Of a DNA stretch of 64,000 nucleotides, positions 48,618-60,765 are shown in pieces. The position numbers and the translations under genes are program-made. The notes beneath the pieces are model-generated. The model ran no database searches. It saw nothing but the letters and a program-made list of their open reading frames with translations, and had not been told where the DNA came from. Each line of letters begins with the position of its first letter. Position 1 is the first letter of the stretch. The DNA is taken from contig JAZAQT010000214.1 of NCBI GenBank assembly GCA_036417435.1, positions 372,001 through 436,000 on the forward strand. The letters run 5' to 3'. Origin of the DNA: Inia geoffrensis. Lineage: Eukaryota > Chordata > Mammalia > Artiodactyla > Iniidae.

Positions 48618-50351
48618 TTGGCCAAAAAGGGCGTATGCGTTTTTTCCTGAATATATTCAGGAAAAAACGCATACGCCCTTTTTGGCCAAGTGCATCACTG
48701 TCGAACTGCTGCCTCTTTTCCTACCCTTTCAGAGCAATTCTTATCTACCCCCTGATATCTGTTTTCTGCAATTCTGCGTCGCGTTCAAGTCCTCTTCACA
48801 GCCTTCCTTCAATAAATTTTTGGATGATAGGGGTCATTTGGAACTCTGCAGGATTGTGAGTTACAGTGCCAAAGATCTCCTTTTCTCAACTCGCTTTCTT
48901 GTGAGCTGACCGCAAACCCGAAGAATTGCTTCAGGCCCTAATCTCGTTCCGGCATGGCCCGCTGAGCCTTTGGTGAATTCTTCTTCCTGTAGGGAAATCA
49001 GAGTTCAATGTGCCCGTCCAAACACATCGAGTTAGCCGCTCATTGGTTCTCCTTATTCCTGTTCATCTTCCACAGAAATTGCAAACTGTGCCAAACAAGA
49101 GGTCAAAGGCACTGACTCTCCAAGTGGGGAGAATGATAATATCGCATCTGGAACGGCGAACTCGAGTATCAGGGGGCGAAAATGGCGATGAGTTTTAGAA
49201 ATTATGCCTGATCACTTCGTGGACCATATTCTGGGTTTTCTATGCATATTTTAGCTGAAGGATAAATCCCTTAAACGTGGAGACTTGGGACCCGTGCAAT
49301 GGGAACCATGCACCATTACCTCAAAGGGTCTGCATACCCTCACCAATAGTATCAGCCCCAGTGTCCAGCCTTATCTCTCCCACAGCTGTGGATGTAGAGG
49401 TGGTAAATCCAAGATTCCTCACAAACCCTGAAGGACTTATTTAAGAATTTCTCTCTATTTAACATTCCTTGTGTTTTGTTTTTCAAATTTATTTTTATAA
49501 GGGGATTTAGCTTATTGACACTGCTGTGTGTATGGTGCTGTACACAAATGATTTTCTTATGGAGACCTATAAATGTATGGGTTTTAATTTTCTTCATAGT
49601 CAGGTATATTCCTAGGTTTTGAATACGGGGCGTTGAGTCCATATGGTTGAGCGAGGAGTAGGTCTTGTCTAAAAAACATTTGGCTTATGGAATGGTATCT
49701 GTTCTAATGTCAACCTCTGGTTTTATGCAGCCTCAGTACTCTCCTTTACCCTTAAGCAAGCCTAAGTTTCTTTTGTAAATGTGAGACTCTGTTTTGTTTT
49801 GAAATGCAGCTCACGCGTAGCCGTGTTTACATTCCCGGTATTAGTGATATCTTATGATGTTTCTTTTTCTGTGTGACTTATTTCACTTAGAATCATCACA
49901 ACTAAATCCTCTCATTATGCTGCTACTGGTCTGTTGCCATTGATTTCATTGTTGAGTGATATTCCATTGTAGGGATGTACCACAACTTCTATATCCATTT
50001 TTCTCTTTCTTGGCTATTAAAGTTGTACCATAGTCAAGGATCCCGTACACAGAGCAGCCCCAAACTTTGGTGTGGCTGTGTCTTTTTCATTTAAATTTTC
50101 CGAATCTATAGCACCATAAGTGGAAGTGCCCTAGGCTCTCTAGCTTGGTTTTTTCTTTGTTCCAGGAAACACCATCCACTTCTCCAGAGTGGCTGTTGGC
50201 AATTTACATCCCGCCCATCAGCATAGCAAGGCTGCCGGTTCTCCATGGCCTGTCCTGCCTCTCTGGATTTTACACTTTTTTCGCACGGCCCTTTGGATCG
50301 GTGGGAAGTGAGACTTCTTGTAGTGCGGATTTCCATTGCAGGCTTGCTTGG
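48618..50351 (+). repeat. Monomer unit 29 (tail subtype B with CAGTAC variant)
   Basis: The palindrome at 48618-48689 is perfect. The middle is of the unit 15/19/25 kind (CCTACCCTTTC) with GAATGATAATATCG. The tail from near 49468 has TTTAACATTCC (true B) but CCTCAGTACTC further on, plus a private TCTAAAAAACATTTGG. Confidence 0.95.
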
Positions 50352-50423
50352 TTGGCCAAAAAGGGCGTAGGCGTTTTTTCCTGAATATATTCAGGAAAAA
50401 ACGCCTACGCCCTTTTTGGCCAA
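50352..50423. repeat. Palindrome with paired substitution (unit 30)
   Basis: The GTAGGCG / CGCCTAC pair occurs in a unit whose remainder copies unit 22, which has the consensus palindrome. The palindrome and the following segment therefore have different histories. Confidence 0.97.
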
Positions 50424-52085
50424 GTGCATCACTGTCGAACTGCTGCCTCTTTTCCTACGCTTTCAGAGCAATTCTTATCTAACCCCTGATATCTGTTTTC
50501 TGCAATTCTGCGTCGCGTTCAAGTCCTCTTCACAGCGTTCCTTCAATAAATTTTTGGATGATAGGGGTCATTTGGAACTCTGCAGGATGGTGAGTTACAG
50601 TGCCAAAGATCTCCCTTTCTCAACTCGCTTTCTTGTGAGCTGACCGAAAACCCGAAGAATTGCTTCAGGCCCTAATCTCGTTCCGGCATGGCCCGCTGAG
50701 CCTTTGGTGAATTCTTCTTCCTATAGGGAAATCAGAGTTCAATGTGCCCGTCCAAACACATCGAGTTAGCCGCTCATTGGTTCTCCTTATTCCTGTTCAT
50801 CTTCCACAGAAATTGCAAACTGTGCCAAACAAGAGGTCAAAGGCACTGACTCTCCAAGTGGGGAGAGTGTTAATATCGCATCTGGAACGGCGAACTCGAG
50901 TATCAGGGGGCGAAAATGGCGATGAGTTTTATAAATTATGCCTGATCACTTCGTGGACCATATTCTGGGTTTTCCATGCATATTTTAGCTGAAGGATAAA
51001 TCCCTTAAACGTGGAGATTTGGGACCCGTGGAATGGGAACCATGCACCATTACCTCAAAGGGTCTGCATTCCCTCACCAATAGTATCAGCCCCAAGTGTC
51101 CAGCCTTATCTCTCCCCCAGCTGTGGATGTAGAGGTGGTAAATCCAAGATTCCTCACAAGCCCTGAAGGACTTATTTAAGAATTTCTCTCTATTTCACAG
51201 TCCTTGTGTTTTGTTTTTCAAATTTATTTTTATAAGGGGATTTAGCTTATTGACACTGCTGTGTGTATGGTGCTGTACACAAATGATTTTCTTATGGAGA
51301 CCTATAAATGTATGGGTTTTAATTTTCTTCATAGTCCGGCATATTCCTAGGTTTTGAATACGGGCTGTTGAGTCCATTTCGTTGAGCAAGGAGTAGGTCT
51401 TGTCTAATATATATTTGGCTTATGGAATGGTATCTGTCCTAATGTGAACCTCTGGTTTTATGCAGCCTCCCCACTCTCCTTTCCCCTTAAGCAAGCATAA
51501 GTTTCTTTTGTGAATGTGAGACTCTGTTGTGTTTTGTAATGCAGTTCACACGTAGCCGTGTTTACATTCCCGGTATTAGTGATATCTTATGATGTTTCTT
51601 TTTCTGTGTGACTTATTTCACTTAGAATCATCATAACTAAATCCTGTCATTATGCTGCTACTGGTCTGTTGCCATTGATTTCATTGTTGAGTGATATTCC
51701 ATTGTAGGGATGTACCACAACTTCTATATCCATTTTTCTCTTTCTGGGCTATAAAAGTTGTACCATAGTCAAGGATCCCGTACACAGAGCAGCCCCAAAC
51801 TTTGGTGTGGCTGTGTCTTTTTCATTTAAATTTTCCGAATCTATAGCACCATAAGTGGAAGTGCCCTAGGCTCTCTACCTTGTTTTTTTCTTTGTTCCAG
51901 GAAACACCATCCACTTCTCCAGATTGGCTGTTGGCAATTTACATCCCGCCCATCAGCTTAACAAGGCTGCCGGTTCTCCATGGCCTGTCCTGCCTCTCTG
52001 GATTTTACACTTTTTTCGGACGGCCCTTTGGATGGTGGGAAGTGAGACTTCTTGTAGTGCGTATTTCCATTGCAGGCTTGCTTGG
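50352..52085 (+). repeat. Monomer unit 30 (paired-substitution palindrome; tail subtype A)
   Basis: The palindrome at 50352-50423 is perfect in the GTAGGCG / CGCCTAC form. GCAGGATGGTGAG near 50589 is private. From about 50591 it is the second copy of unit 22 (CCTATAGGG, TTTTATAAATT, AGTCCGGCAT). Like unit 22 it ends with TTTGGATGGTGGG, giving a second 165 aa frame at 51880-52377. Confidence 0.95.
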
Positions 52086-54034
52086 TTGGCCAAAAAGGGC
52101 GTATGCGTTTTTTCCTGAATATATTCAGGAAAAAACGCATACGCCCTTTTTGGCCAAGTGCATCACTGTCGAACTGCTGCCTCTTTTCCTACGCTTTCAG
52201 AGCAATTCTTATCTACCCCCTGATATCTGTTTTCTGCAATTCTGCGTCGCGTTCAAGTCCTCTTCACAGCCTTCCTTCAATAAATTTTTGGATGATAGGG
52301 GTCATTTGGAACTCTGCAGGATTGTGAGTTACAGTGCCAGAGATCTCCTTTTCTCAACTCGCTTTCTTGTGAGCTGACCGAAAACCCGAAGAATTGCTTC
52401 AGGCCCTAATCTCGTTCCGGCATGGCCCGCTGAGCCTTTGGTGAATTCTTCTTCCTGTAGGGAAATCAGAGTTCAATGTGCCCGTCCAAACACATCGAGT
52501 TAGCCGCTCATTGGTTCTCCTTATTCCTGTTCATCTTCCACAGAAATTGCAAACTGTGCCAAACAAGAGGTCAAAGGCACTGACTCTCCAAGTGGGGAGA
52601 ATGTTAATATCGCATCTGGAAGGGCGAACTCGAGTACCAGGGGGCGAAAATGGTGATGAGTTTTAAAATTTTGCCTGGTCACTTCGTGGACCATATTCTG
52701 GGTTTTCCATGCATATTTTAGCTGAAGGATAAATCCCTTAAACGTGGAGACTTGGGACCCGTGGAATGGGAACCATGCACCATTACCTCAAAGGGTCTGC
52801 ATTCCCTCACCAATAGTATCAGCCCCAGTGTCCAGCCTTATCTCTCCCACAGCTGTGGATGTAGAGGTGGTAAATCCAAGATTCCTCACAAACCCTGTAG
52901 GACTTATTTAAGAATTTCTCTCTATTTAACATTCCTTGTGTTTTGTTTTTCAAATTTATTTTTATAAGGGTATTTAGCTTATTGACACTGCTGTGTGTAT
53001 GGTGCTGTACACAAATGATTTTCTTATGGAGACCTATAAATGTATGGGTTTTAATTTTCTTCATAGTCAGGTATATTCCTAGGTTTTGAATACGGGGCGT
53101 TGAGTCCATATGGTTGAGCGAGGAGTAGGTCTTGTCTAATAAACATTTGGCTTATGGAATGGTATCTGTCCTAATGTCAACCTCTGGTTTTATGCAGCCT
53201 CCCCACTCTCCTTTCCCCTTAAGCAAGCATAAGTTTCTTTTGTGAATGTGAGACTCTGTTGTGTTTTGTAATGCAGTTCACACGTAGCCGTGTTTACATT
53301 CCCGGTATTAGTGATATCTTATGGTGTTTCTTTTTCTGTGTGACTTATTTCACTTAGAATCATCATAACTAAATCCTGTCATTATGCTGCTACTGGTGTG
53401 TTGCCATTGATTTCATTGTTGAGTGATATTCCATTGTAGGGATGTACCACAACTTCTATATCCATTTTTCTCATTCTGGGCTATTAAAGTTGTACCATAG
53501 TCAAGGATCCCGTACACAGAGCAGCCCCAAACTTTGGTGTGGCTGTGTCTTTTTCATTTAAATTTTCCGAATCTATAGCACCATAAGTGGAAGTGACCTA
53601 GGCTCTCTAGCTTGGTTTTTTCTTTGTTCCAGGAAACACCATCCACTTCTCCAGAGTGGCTGTTGGCAATTTACATCCCGCCCATCAGCATAACAAGGCT
53701 GCCGGTTCTCCACGGCCTGTCCTACCTCTCTGGATTTTACACTTTTTTCGGAAGGCCCTTTGGATCGATGGGAAGTGAGACTTCCTTGTAGTGCGGATTT
53801 CCATTGCAGGCTTGCTTGGTTGGCCAAAAAGGGCGTATGCGTTTTTTCCTGAATATATTCAGGAAAAAACGCATACGCCCTTTTTGGCCAAGTGCATCAC
53901 TGTCGAACTGCTGCTGCCTCTTTTCCTACGCTTTCAGAACAATTCTTATCTACCCCCTGATATCTGTTTTCTGCAATTCTGCGTCGCGTTCAAGTCCTCT
54001 TCACAGCCTTCCTTCAATAAATTTTTGGATGATA
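50591..54034 (+). repeat. ~3.4 kb duplicated block, copy 2
   Basis: This is the second copy of 36714-40158. It starts just after GCAGGATGGTG in unit 30 and ends in the middle segment of unit 32, about 215 bp after that unit's palindrome starts. Confidence 0.85.
52086..53819 (+). repeat. Monomer unit 31 (B-to-A mosaic tail)
   Basis: The palindrome at 52086-52157 is perfect. This is the second copy of unit 23 at +13,876 bp, with the same internal B-to-A change (here about 53186-53256), AAAATGGTGATG and AAGGGTATTTAGC. Confidence 0.95.
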
Positions 54035-55557
54035 GGGGTCATTTGGAACTCTGCAGGATTGTGAGTTACAGTGCCAAAGATCTCCTTTTCTCAACTCGCT
54101 TTCTTGTGAGCTGACCGAAAACCCGAAGAATTGCTTCAGGCCCTAATCTCGTTCCTGCATGGCCCGCTGAGCCTTTGGTGAATTCTTCTTCCTGTAGGGA
54201 AATCAGAGTTCAATGTGCCCGTCCAAACACATCGAGTTAGCCGCTCATTGGTTCTCCTTATTCCTGTTCATCTTCCACAGAAATTGCAAACTGTGCCAAA
54301 CAAGAGGTCAAAGGCACTGACTCTCCAAGTGGGGAGAATGTTAATATCGCATCTGGAACGGCGAACTCGAGTATCAGGGGGCGAAAATGGCGATGAGTTT
54401 TAGAAATTATGCCTGATCACTTCGTGGACCATATTCTGGGTTTTCCATGCATATTTTAGCTGAAGGATAAATCCCTTAAACGTGGAGATTTGGGACCCGT
54501 GGAATGGGAACCATGCACCATTACCTCAAAGGGTCTGCATTCCCTCACCAATAGTATCAGCCCCAAGTGTCCAGCCTTATCTCTCCCCCAGCTGTGGATG
54601 TAGAGGTGGTAAATCCAAGATTCCTCACAAGCCCTGAAGGACTTATTTAAGAATTTCTCTCTATTTCACAGTCCTTGTGTTTTGTTTTTCAAATTTATTT
54701 TTATAAGGGTATTTAGCTTATTGACACTGCTGTGTGTATGGTGCTGTACACAAATGATTTTCTTATGGAGACCTATAAATGTATGGGTTTTAATTTTCTT
54801 CATAGTCAGGCATATTCCTAGGTTTTGAATATGGGGTGTTGAGTCCATTTCGTTGCGCAAGGAGTAGGTCTTGTCTAATATATATTTGGCTTATGGAATG
54901 GTATCTGTCCTAATGTGAACCTCTGGTTTTATGCAGCCTCCCCACTCTCCTTTCCCCTTAAGCAAGCATAAGTTTCTTTTGTGAATGTGAGACTCTGTTG
55001 TGTTTTGTAATGCAGTTCACACGTAGCCGTGTTTACATTCCCGGTATTAGTGATATCTTATGATGTTTCTTTTTCTGTGTGACTTATTTCACTTAGAATC
55101 ATCATAACTAAATCCTCTCATTATGCTGCTACTGGTCTGTTGCCATTGATTTCATTGTTGAGTGATATTCCATTGTAGGGATGTACCACAACTTCTATAT
55201 CCATTTTTCTCTTTCTGGGCTATAAAAGTTGTACCATAGTCAAGGATCCCGTACACAGAGCAGCCAAAAACTTTGGTGTGGCTGTGTCTTTTTCATTTAA
55301 ATTTTCCGAATCTATAGCACCATAAGTGGAAGTGCCCTAGGCTCTGTACCTTGTTTTTTTCTTTGTTCCAGGAAACACCATCCACTTCTCCAGATTGGCT
55401 GTTGGCAATTTACATCCCGCCCATCAGCTTAACAAGGCTGCCGGTTCTCCATGGCCTGTCCTGCCTCTCTGGATTTTACACTTTTTTCGGACGGCCCTTT
55501 GGATCGGTGGGAAGTGAGACTTCTTGTAGTGCGTATTTCCATTGCAGGCTTGCTTGG
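53820..55557 (+). repeat. Monomer unit 32 (extra CTG; tail subtype A)
   Basis: The palindrome at 53820-53891 is perfect. CTGCTGCTGCC is present near 53907. GTTCCTGCATGG and CGTTGCGCAAGG are shared with unit 33. GCAGCCAAAAACTTTGG near 55260 is private. The unit is 1,738 bp. Confidence 0.95.
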
Positions 55558-57296
55558 TTGGCCAAAAAGGGCGTATGCGTTTTTTCCTGAATATATTCAG
55601 GAAAAAACGCATACGCCCTTTTTGGCCAAGTGCATCACTGTCGAACTGCTGCTGCCTCTTTTCCTACGCTTTCAGAGCAATTCTTATCTACCCCCTGATA
55701 TCTGTTTTCTGCAATTCTGCGTCGCGTTCAAGTCCTCTTCACAGCCTTCCTTCAATAAATTTTTGGATGATAGGGGTCATTTGGAACTCTGCAGGATTGT
55801 GAGTTACAGTGCCAAAGATCTCCTTTTCTCAACTCGCTTTCTTGTGAGCTGACCGAAAACCCGAAGAATTGCTTCAGGCCCTAATCTCGTTCCTGCATGG
55901 CCCGCTGAGCCTTTGGTGAATTCTTCTTCCTGTAGGGAAATCAGAGTTCAATGTGCCCGTCGAAACACATCGAGTTAGCCGCTCATTGGTTCTCCTTATT
56001 CCTGTTCATCTTCCACAGAAATTGCAAACTGTGCCAAACAAGAGGTCAAAGGCACTGACTCTCCAAGTGGGGAGAATGTTAATATCGCATCTGGAACGGC
56101 GAACTCGAGTATCAGGGGGCGAAAATGGCGATGAGTTTTAGAAATTATGCCTGATTACTTCGTGGACCATATTCTGGGTTTTCCATGCATATTTTAGCTG
56201 AAGGATAAATCCCTTAAACGTGGAGATTTGGGACCCGTGGAATGGGAACCATGCACCATTACCTCAAAGGGTCTGCATTCCCTCACCAATAGTATCAGCC
56301 CCAAGTGTCCAGCCTTATCTCTCCCCCAGCTGTGGATGTAGAGGTGGTAAATCCAAGATTCCTCACAAGCCCTGAAGGACTTATTTAAGAATTTCTCTCT
56401 ATTTCACAGTCCTTGTGTTTTGTTTTTCAAATTTATTTTTATAAGGGGATTTAGCTTATTGACACTGCTGTGTGTATGGTGCTGTACACAAATGATTTTC
56501 TTATGGAGACCTATAAATGTATGGGTTTTAATTTTCTTCATAGTCAGGCATATTCCTAGGTTTTGAATACGGGGTGTTGAGTCCATTTCGTTGCGCAAGG
56601 AGTAGGTCTTGTATAATATATATTTGGCTTATGGAATGGTATCTGTCCTAATGTGAACCTCTGGTTTTATGCAGCCTCCCCACTCTCCTTTCCCCTTAAG
56701 CAAGCATAAGTTTCTTTTGTGAATGTGAGACTCTGTTGTGTTTTGTAATGCAGTTCACACGTAGCCGTGTTTACATTCCCGGTATTAGTGATATCTTATG
56801 ATGTTTCTTTTTCTGTGTGACTTATTTCACTTAGAATCATCATAACTAAATCCTGTCATTATGCTGCTACTGGTGTGTTGCCATTGATTTCATTGTTGAG
56901 TGATATTCCATTGTAGGGATGTACCACAACTTCTATATCCATTTTTCTCTTTCTGGGCTATTAAAGTTGTACCATAGTCAAGGATCCCGTACACAGAGCA
57001 GCCCCAAACTTTGGTGTGGCTGTGTCTTTTTCATTTAAATTTTCCGAATCTATAGCACCATAAGTGGAAGTGCCCTAGGCTCTCTAGCTTGGTTTTTTCT
57101 TTGTTCCAGGAAACACCATCCACTTCTCCAGAGTGGCTGTTGGCAATTTACATCCCGCCCATCAGCATAACAAGGCTGCCGGTTCTCCAAGGCCTGTCCT
57201 GCCTCTCTGGATTTTACACTTTTTTCGGACGGCCCTTTGGATCGGTGGGAAGTGAGACTTCCTTGTAGTGCGGATTTCCATTGCAGGCTTGCTTGG
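55558..57296 (+). repeat. Monomer unit 33 (extra CTG; tail subtype A; longest unit)
   Basis: The palindrome at 55558-55629 is perfect. The unit is 1,739 bp because it combines the extra CTG with the longer CAAGTGTCC and ACTTCCTTG forms. Private changes: CGTCGAAACAC, CTGATTACTTCG and CTTGTATAATATA. Confidence 0.95.
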
Positions 57297-59032
57297 TTGG
57301 CCAAAAAGGGCGTATGCGTTTTTTCCTGAATATATTCAGGAAAAAACGCATACGCCCTTTTTGGCCAAGTGCATCACTGTCGAACTGCTGCCTCTTTTCC
57401 TACGCTTTCAGAGCAATTCTTATCTAACCCCTGATATCTGTTTTCTGCAATTCTGCGTCGCGTTCAAGTCCTCTTCACAGCGTTCCTTCAATAAATTTTT
57501 GGATGATAGGGGTCATTTGGAACTCTGCAGGATTGTGAGTTACAGTGCCAAAGATCTCCCTTTCTCAACTCTCTTTCTTGTGAGCTGACCGCAAACCCGA
57601 AGAATTGCTTCAGGCCCTAATCTCGTTCCGGCATGGCCCGCTGAGCCTTTGGTGAATTCTCCTTCCTGTAGGGAAATCAGAGTTCAATGTGCCCGTTCAA
57701 ACACATCGAGTTAGCCGCTCATTGGTTCTCCTTATTCCTGTTCATCTTCCACAGAAATTGCAAACTGTGCCAAACAAGAGGTCAAAGGCACTGACTCTCC
57801 AAGTGGGGAGAGTGTTAATATCGCATCTGGAACGGCGAACTCGAGTATCAGGGGGCGAAAATGGCGATGAGTTTTAGAAATTATGCCTGATCACTTCGTG
57901 GACCATATTCTGGGTTTTCCATGCATATTTTAGCTGAAGGATAAATCCCTTAAACGTGGAGATTTGGGACCCGTGGAATGGGAACCATGCACCATTACCT
58001 CAAAGGGTCTGCATTCCCTCACCAATAGTATCAGCCCCAAGTGTCCAGCCTTATCTCTCCCCCTGCTGTGGATGTAGAGGTGGTAAATCCAAGATTCCTC
58101 ACAAGCCCTGAAGGACTTATTTAAGAATTTCTCTCTATTTCACAGTCCTTGTGTTTTGTTTTTCAAATTTATTTTTATAAGGGGATTTAGCTTATTGACA
58201 CTGCTGTGTGTATGGTGCTGTACACAAATGATTTTCTTATGGAGACCTATAAATGTATGGGTTTTAATTTTCTTCATAGTCAGGCATATTCCTAGATTTT
58301 GAATACGGGGTGTTGAGTCCATTTCGTTGAGCAAGGAGTAGGTCTTGTCTAATATATATTTGGCTTATGGAATGGTATCTGTCCTAATATGAACCTCTGG
58401 TTTTATGCAGCCTCCCCACTCTCCTTTCCCCTTAAGCAAGCATAAGTTTCTTTTGTAAATGTGAGACTCTGTTGTGTTTTGTAATGCAGTTCACACGTAG
58501 CCGTGTTTACATTCCCGGTATTAGTGATATCTTATGATGTTTCTTTTTCTGTGTGACTTATTTCACTTAGAATCATCATAACTAAATCCTGTCATTATGC
58601 TGCTACTGGTGTGTTGCCATTGATTTCATTGTTGAGTGATATTCCATTGTAGGGATGTACCACAACTTCTATATCCATTTTTCTCTTTCTGGGCTATTAA
58701 AGTTGTACCATAGTCAAGGATCCCGTACACAGAGCAGCCCCAAACTTTGGTGTGGCTGTGTCTTTTTCATTTAAATTTTCCGAATCTATAGCACCATAAG
58801 TGGAAGTGCCCTAGGCTCTCTAGCTTGGTTTTTTCTTTGTTCCAGGAAACACCATCCACTTCTCCAGAGTGGCTGTTGGCAATTTACATCCCGCCCATCA
58901 GCATAACAAGGCTGCCAGTTCTCCAAGGCCTGTCCTGCCTCTCTGGATTTTACACTTTTTTCGGACGGCCCTTTGGATCGGTGGGAAGTGAGACTTCCTT
59001 GTAGTGCGGATTTCCATTGCAGGCTTGCTTGG
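57297..59032 (+). repeat. Monomer unit 34 (tail subtype A)
   Basis: The palindrome at 57297-57368 is perfect. CAACTCTCTTTCTTG and CTCCAAGGCCTG link it to its neighbours. AATTCTCCTTCC, CCCGTTCAAAC and CCCCCTGCTGTGG are private. Confidence 0.95.
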
Positions 59033-60765
59033 TTGGCCAAAAAGGGCGTATGCGTTTTTTCCTGAATATATTCAGGAAAAAACGCATACGCCCTTTTTGG
59101 CCAAGTGCATCACTGTCGAACTGCTGCCTCTTTTCCTACGCTTTCAGAGCAATTCTTATCTAACCCCTGATATCTGTTTTCTGCAATTCTGCGTCGCGTT
59201 CAAGTCCTCTTCACAGCGTTCCTTCAATAAATTTTTGGATGATAGGGGTCATTTGGAACTCTGCAGGATTGTGAGTTACAGTGCCAAAGATCTCCCTTTC
59301 TCAACTCTCTTTCTTGTGAGCTGACCGCAAACCCGAAGAATTGCTTCAGGCCCTAATCTCGTTCCGGCATGGCCCGCTGAGCCTTTGGTGAATTCTTCTT
59401 CCTGTAGGGAAATCAGAGTTCAATGTGCCCGTCCAAACACATCGAGTTAGCCGCTCATTGGTTCTCCTTATTCCTGTTCATCTTCCACAGAAATTGCAAA
59501 CTCTGCCAAACAAGAGGTCAAAGGCACTGACTCTCCAAGTGGGAAGAATGTTAATATCGCATCTGGAACGGCGAACTCGAGTATCAGGGGGCGAAAATGG
59601 CGATGAGTTTTAGAAATTATGCCTGATCACTTCGTGGACCATATTCTGGGTTTTCCATGCATATTTTAGCTGAAGGATAAATCCCTTAAACGTGGAGACT
59701 GGGACCCGTGCAATGGGAACCATGCACCATTACCTCAAAGGGTCTGCATTCCCTCACCAATAGTATCAGCCCCAGTGTCCAGCCTTATCTCTCCCACAGC
59801 TGTGGATGTAGAGGTGGTAAATCCAAGATTCCTCACAAGCCCTGAAGGACTTATTTAAGAATTTCTCTCTATTTCACAGTCCTTGTGTTTTGTTTTTCAA
59901 ATTTATTTTTATAAGGGGATTTAGCTTATTGACACTGCTGTGTGTATGGTGCTGTACACAAATGATTTTCTTATGGAGACCTATAAATGTATGGGTTTTA
60001 ATTTTCTTCATAGTCTGGAATATTCCTAGGTTTTGAATACGGGGTGTTGAGTCCATTTCGTTGAGCAAGGAGTAGGTCTTGTCTAATATATATTTGGCTT
60101 ATTGAATGGTATCTGTCCTAATGTGAACCTCTGGTTTTATGCAGCCTCCCCACTCTCCTTTCCCCTTAAGCAAGCATAAGTTTCTTTTGTGAATGTGAGA
60201 CTCTGTTGTGTTTTGTAATGCAGTTCACACGTAGCCGTGTTTACATTCCCGGTATTAGTGATATCTTATGATGTTTCTTTTTCTGTGTGACTTATTTCAC
60301 TTAGAATCATCATAACTAAATCCTGTCCTTATGCTGCTACTGGTGTGTTGCCATTGATTTCATTGTTGAGTGATATTCCATTGTAGGGATGTACCACAAC
60401 TTCTATATCCATTTTTCTCTTTCTGGGCTATTAAAGTTGTACCATAGTCAAGGATCCCGTACACAGAGCAGCCCCAAACATTGGTGTGGCTGTGTCTTTT
60501 TCATTTAAATTTTCCGAATCTATAGCACCATAAGTGGAAGTGCCCTAGGCTCTCTAGCTTGGTTTTTTCTTTGTTCCAGGAAACACCATCCACTTCTCCA
60601 GAGTGGCTGTTGGCAATTTACATCCCGCCCATCAGCTTAACAAGGCTGCCGGTTCTCCATGGCCTGTACTGCCTCTCTGGATTTTACACTTTTTTCGGAC
60701 GGCCCTTAGGATCGGTGGGAAGTGAGACTTCTTGTAGTGCGGATTTCCATTGCAGGCTTGCTTGG
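59033..60765 (+). repeat. Monomer unit 35 (tail mixes A and B markers)
   Basis: The palindrome at 59033-59104 is perfect. CAACTCTCTTTCTTG is shared with unit 34. GTGGAGACTGGGACC (a two-base loss) is shared with unit 36. CCCAGTGTCC and CCCACAGCTG (B) precede CATTTCGTTGAGC (A), so the crossover lies between about 59800 and 60060. Confidence 0.95.
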
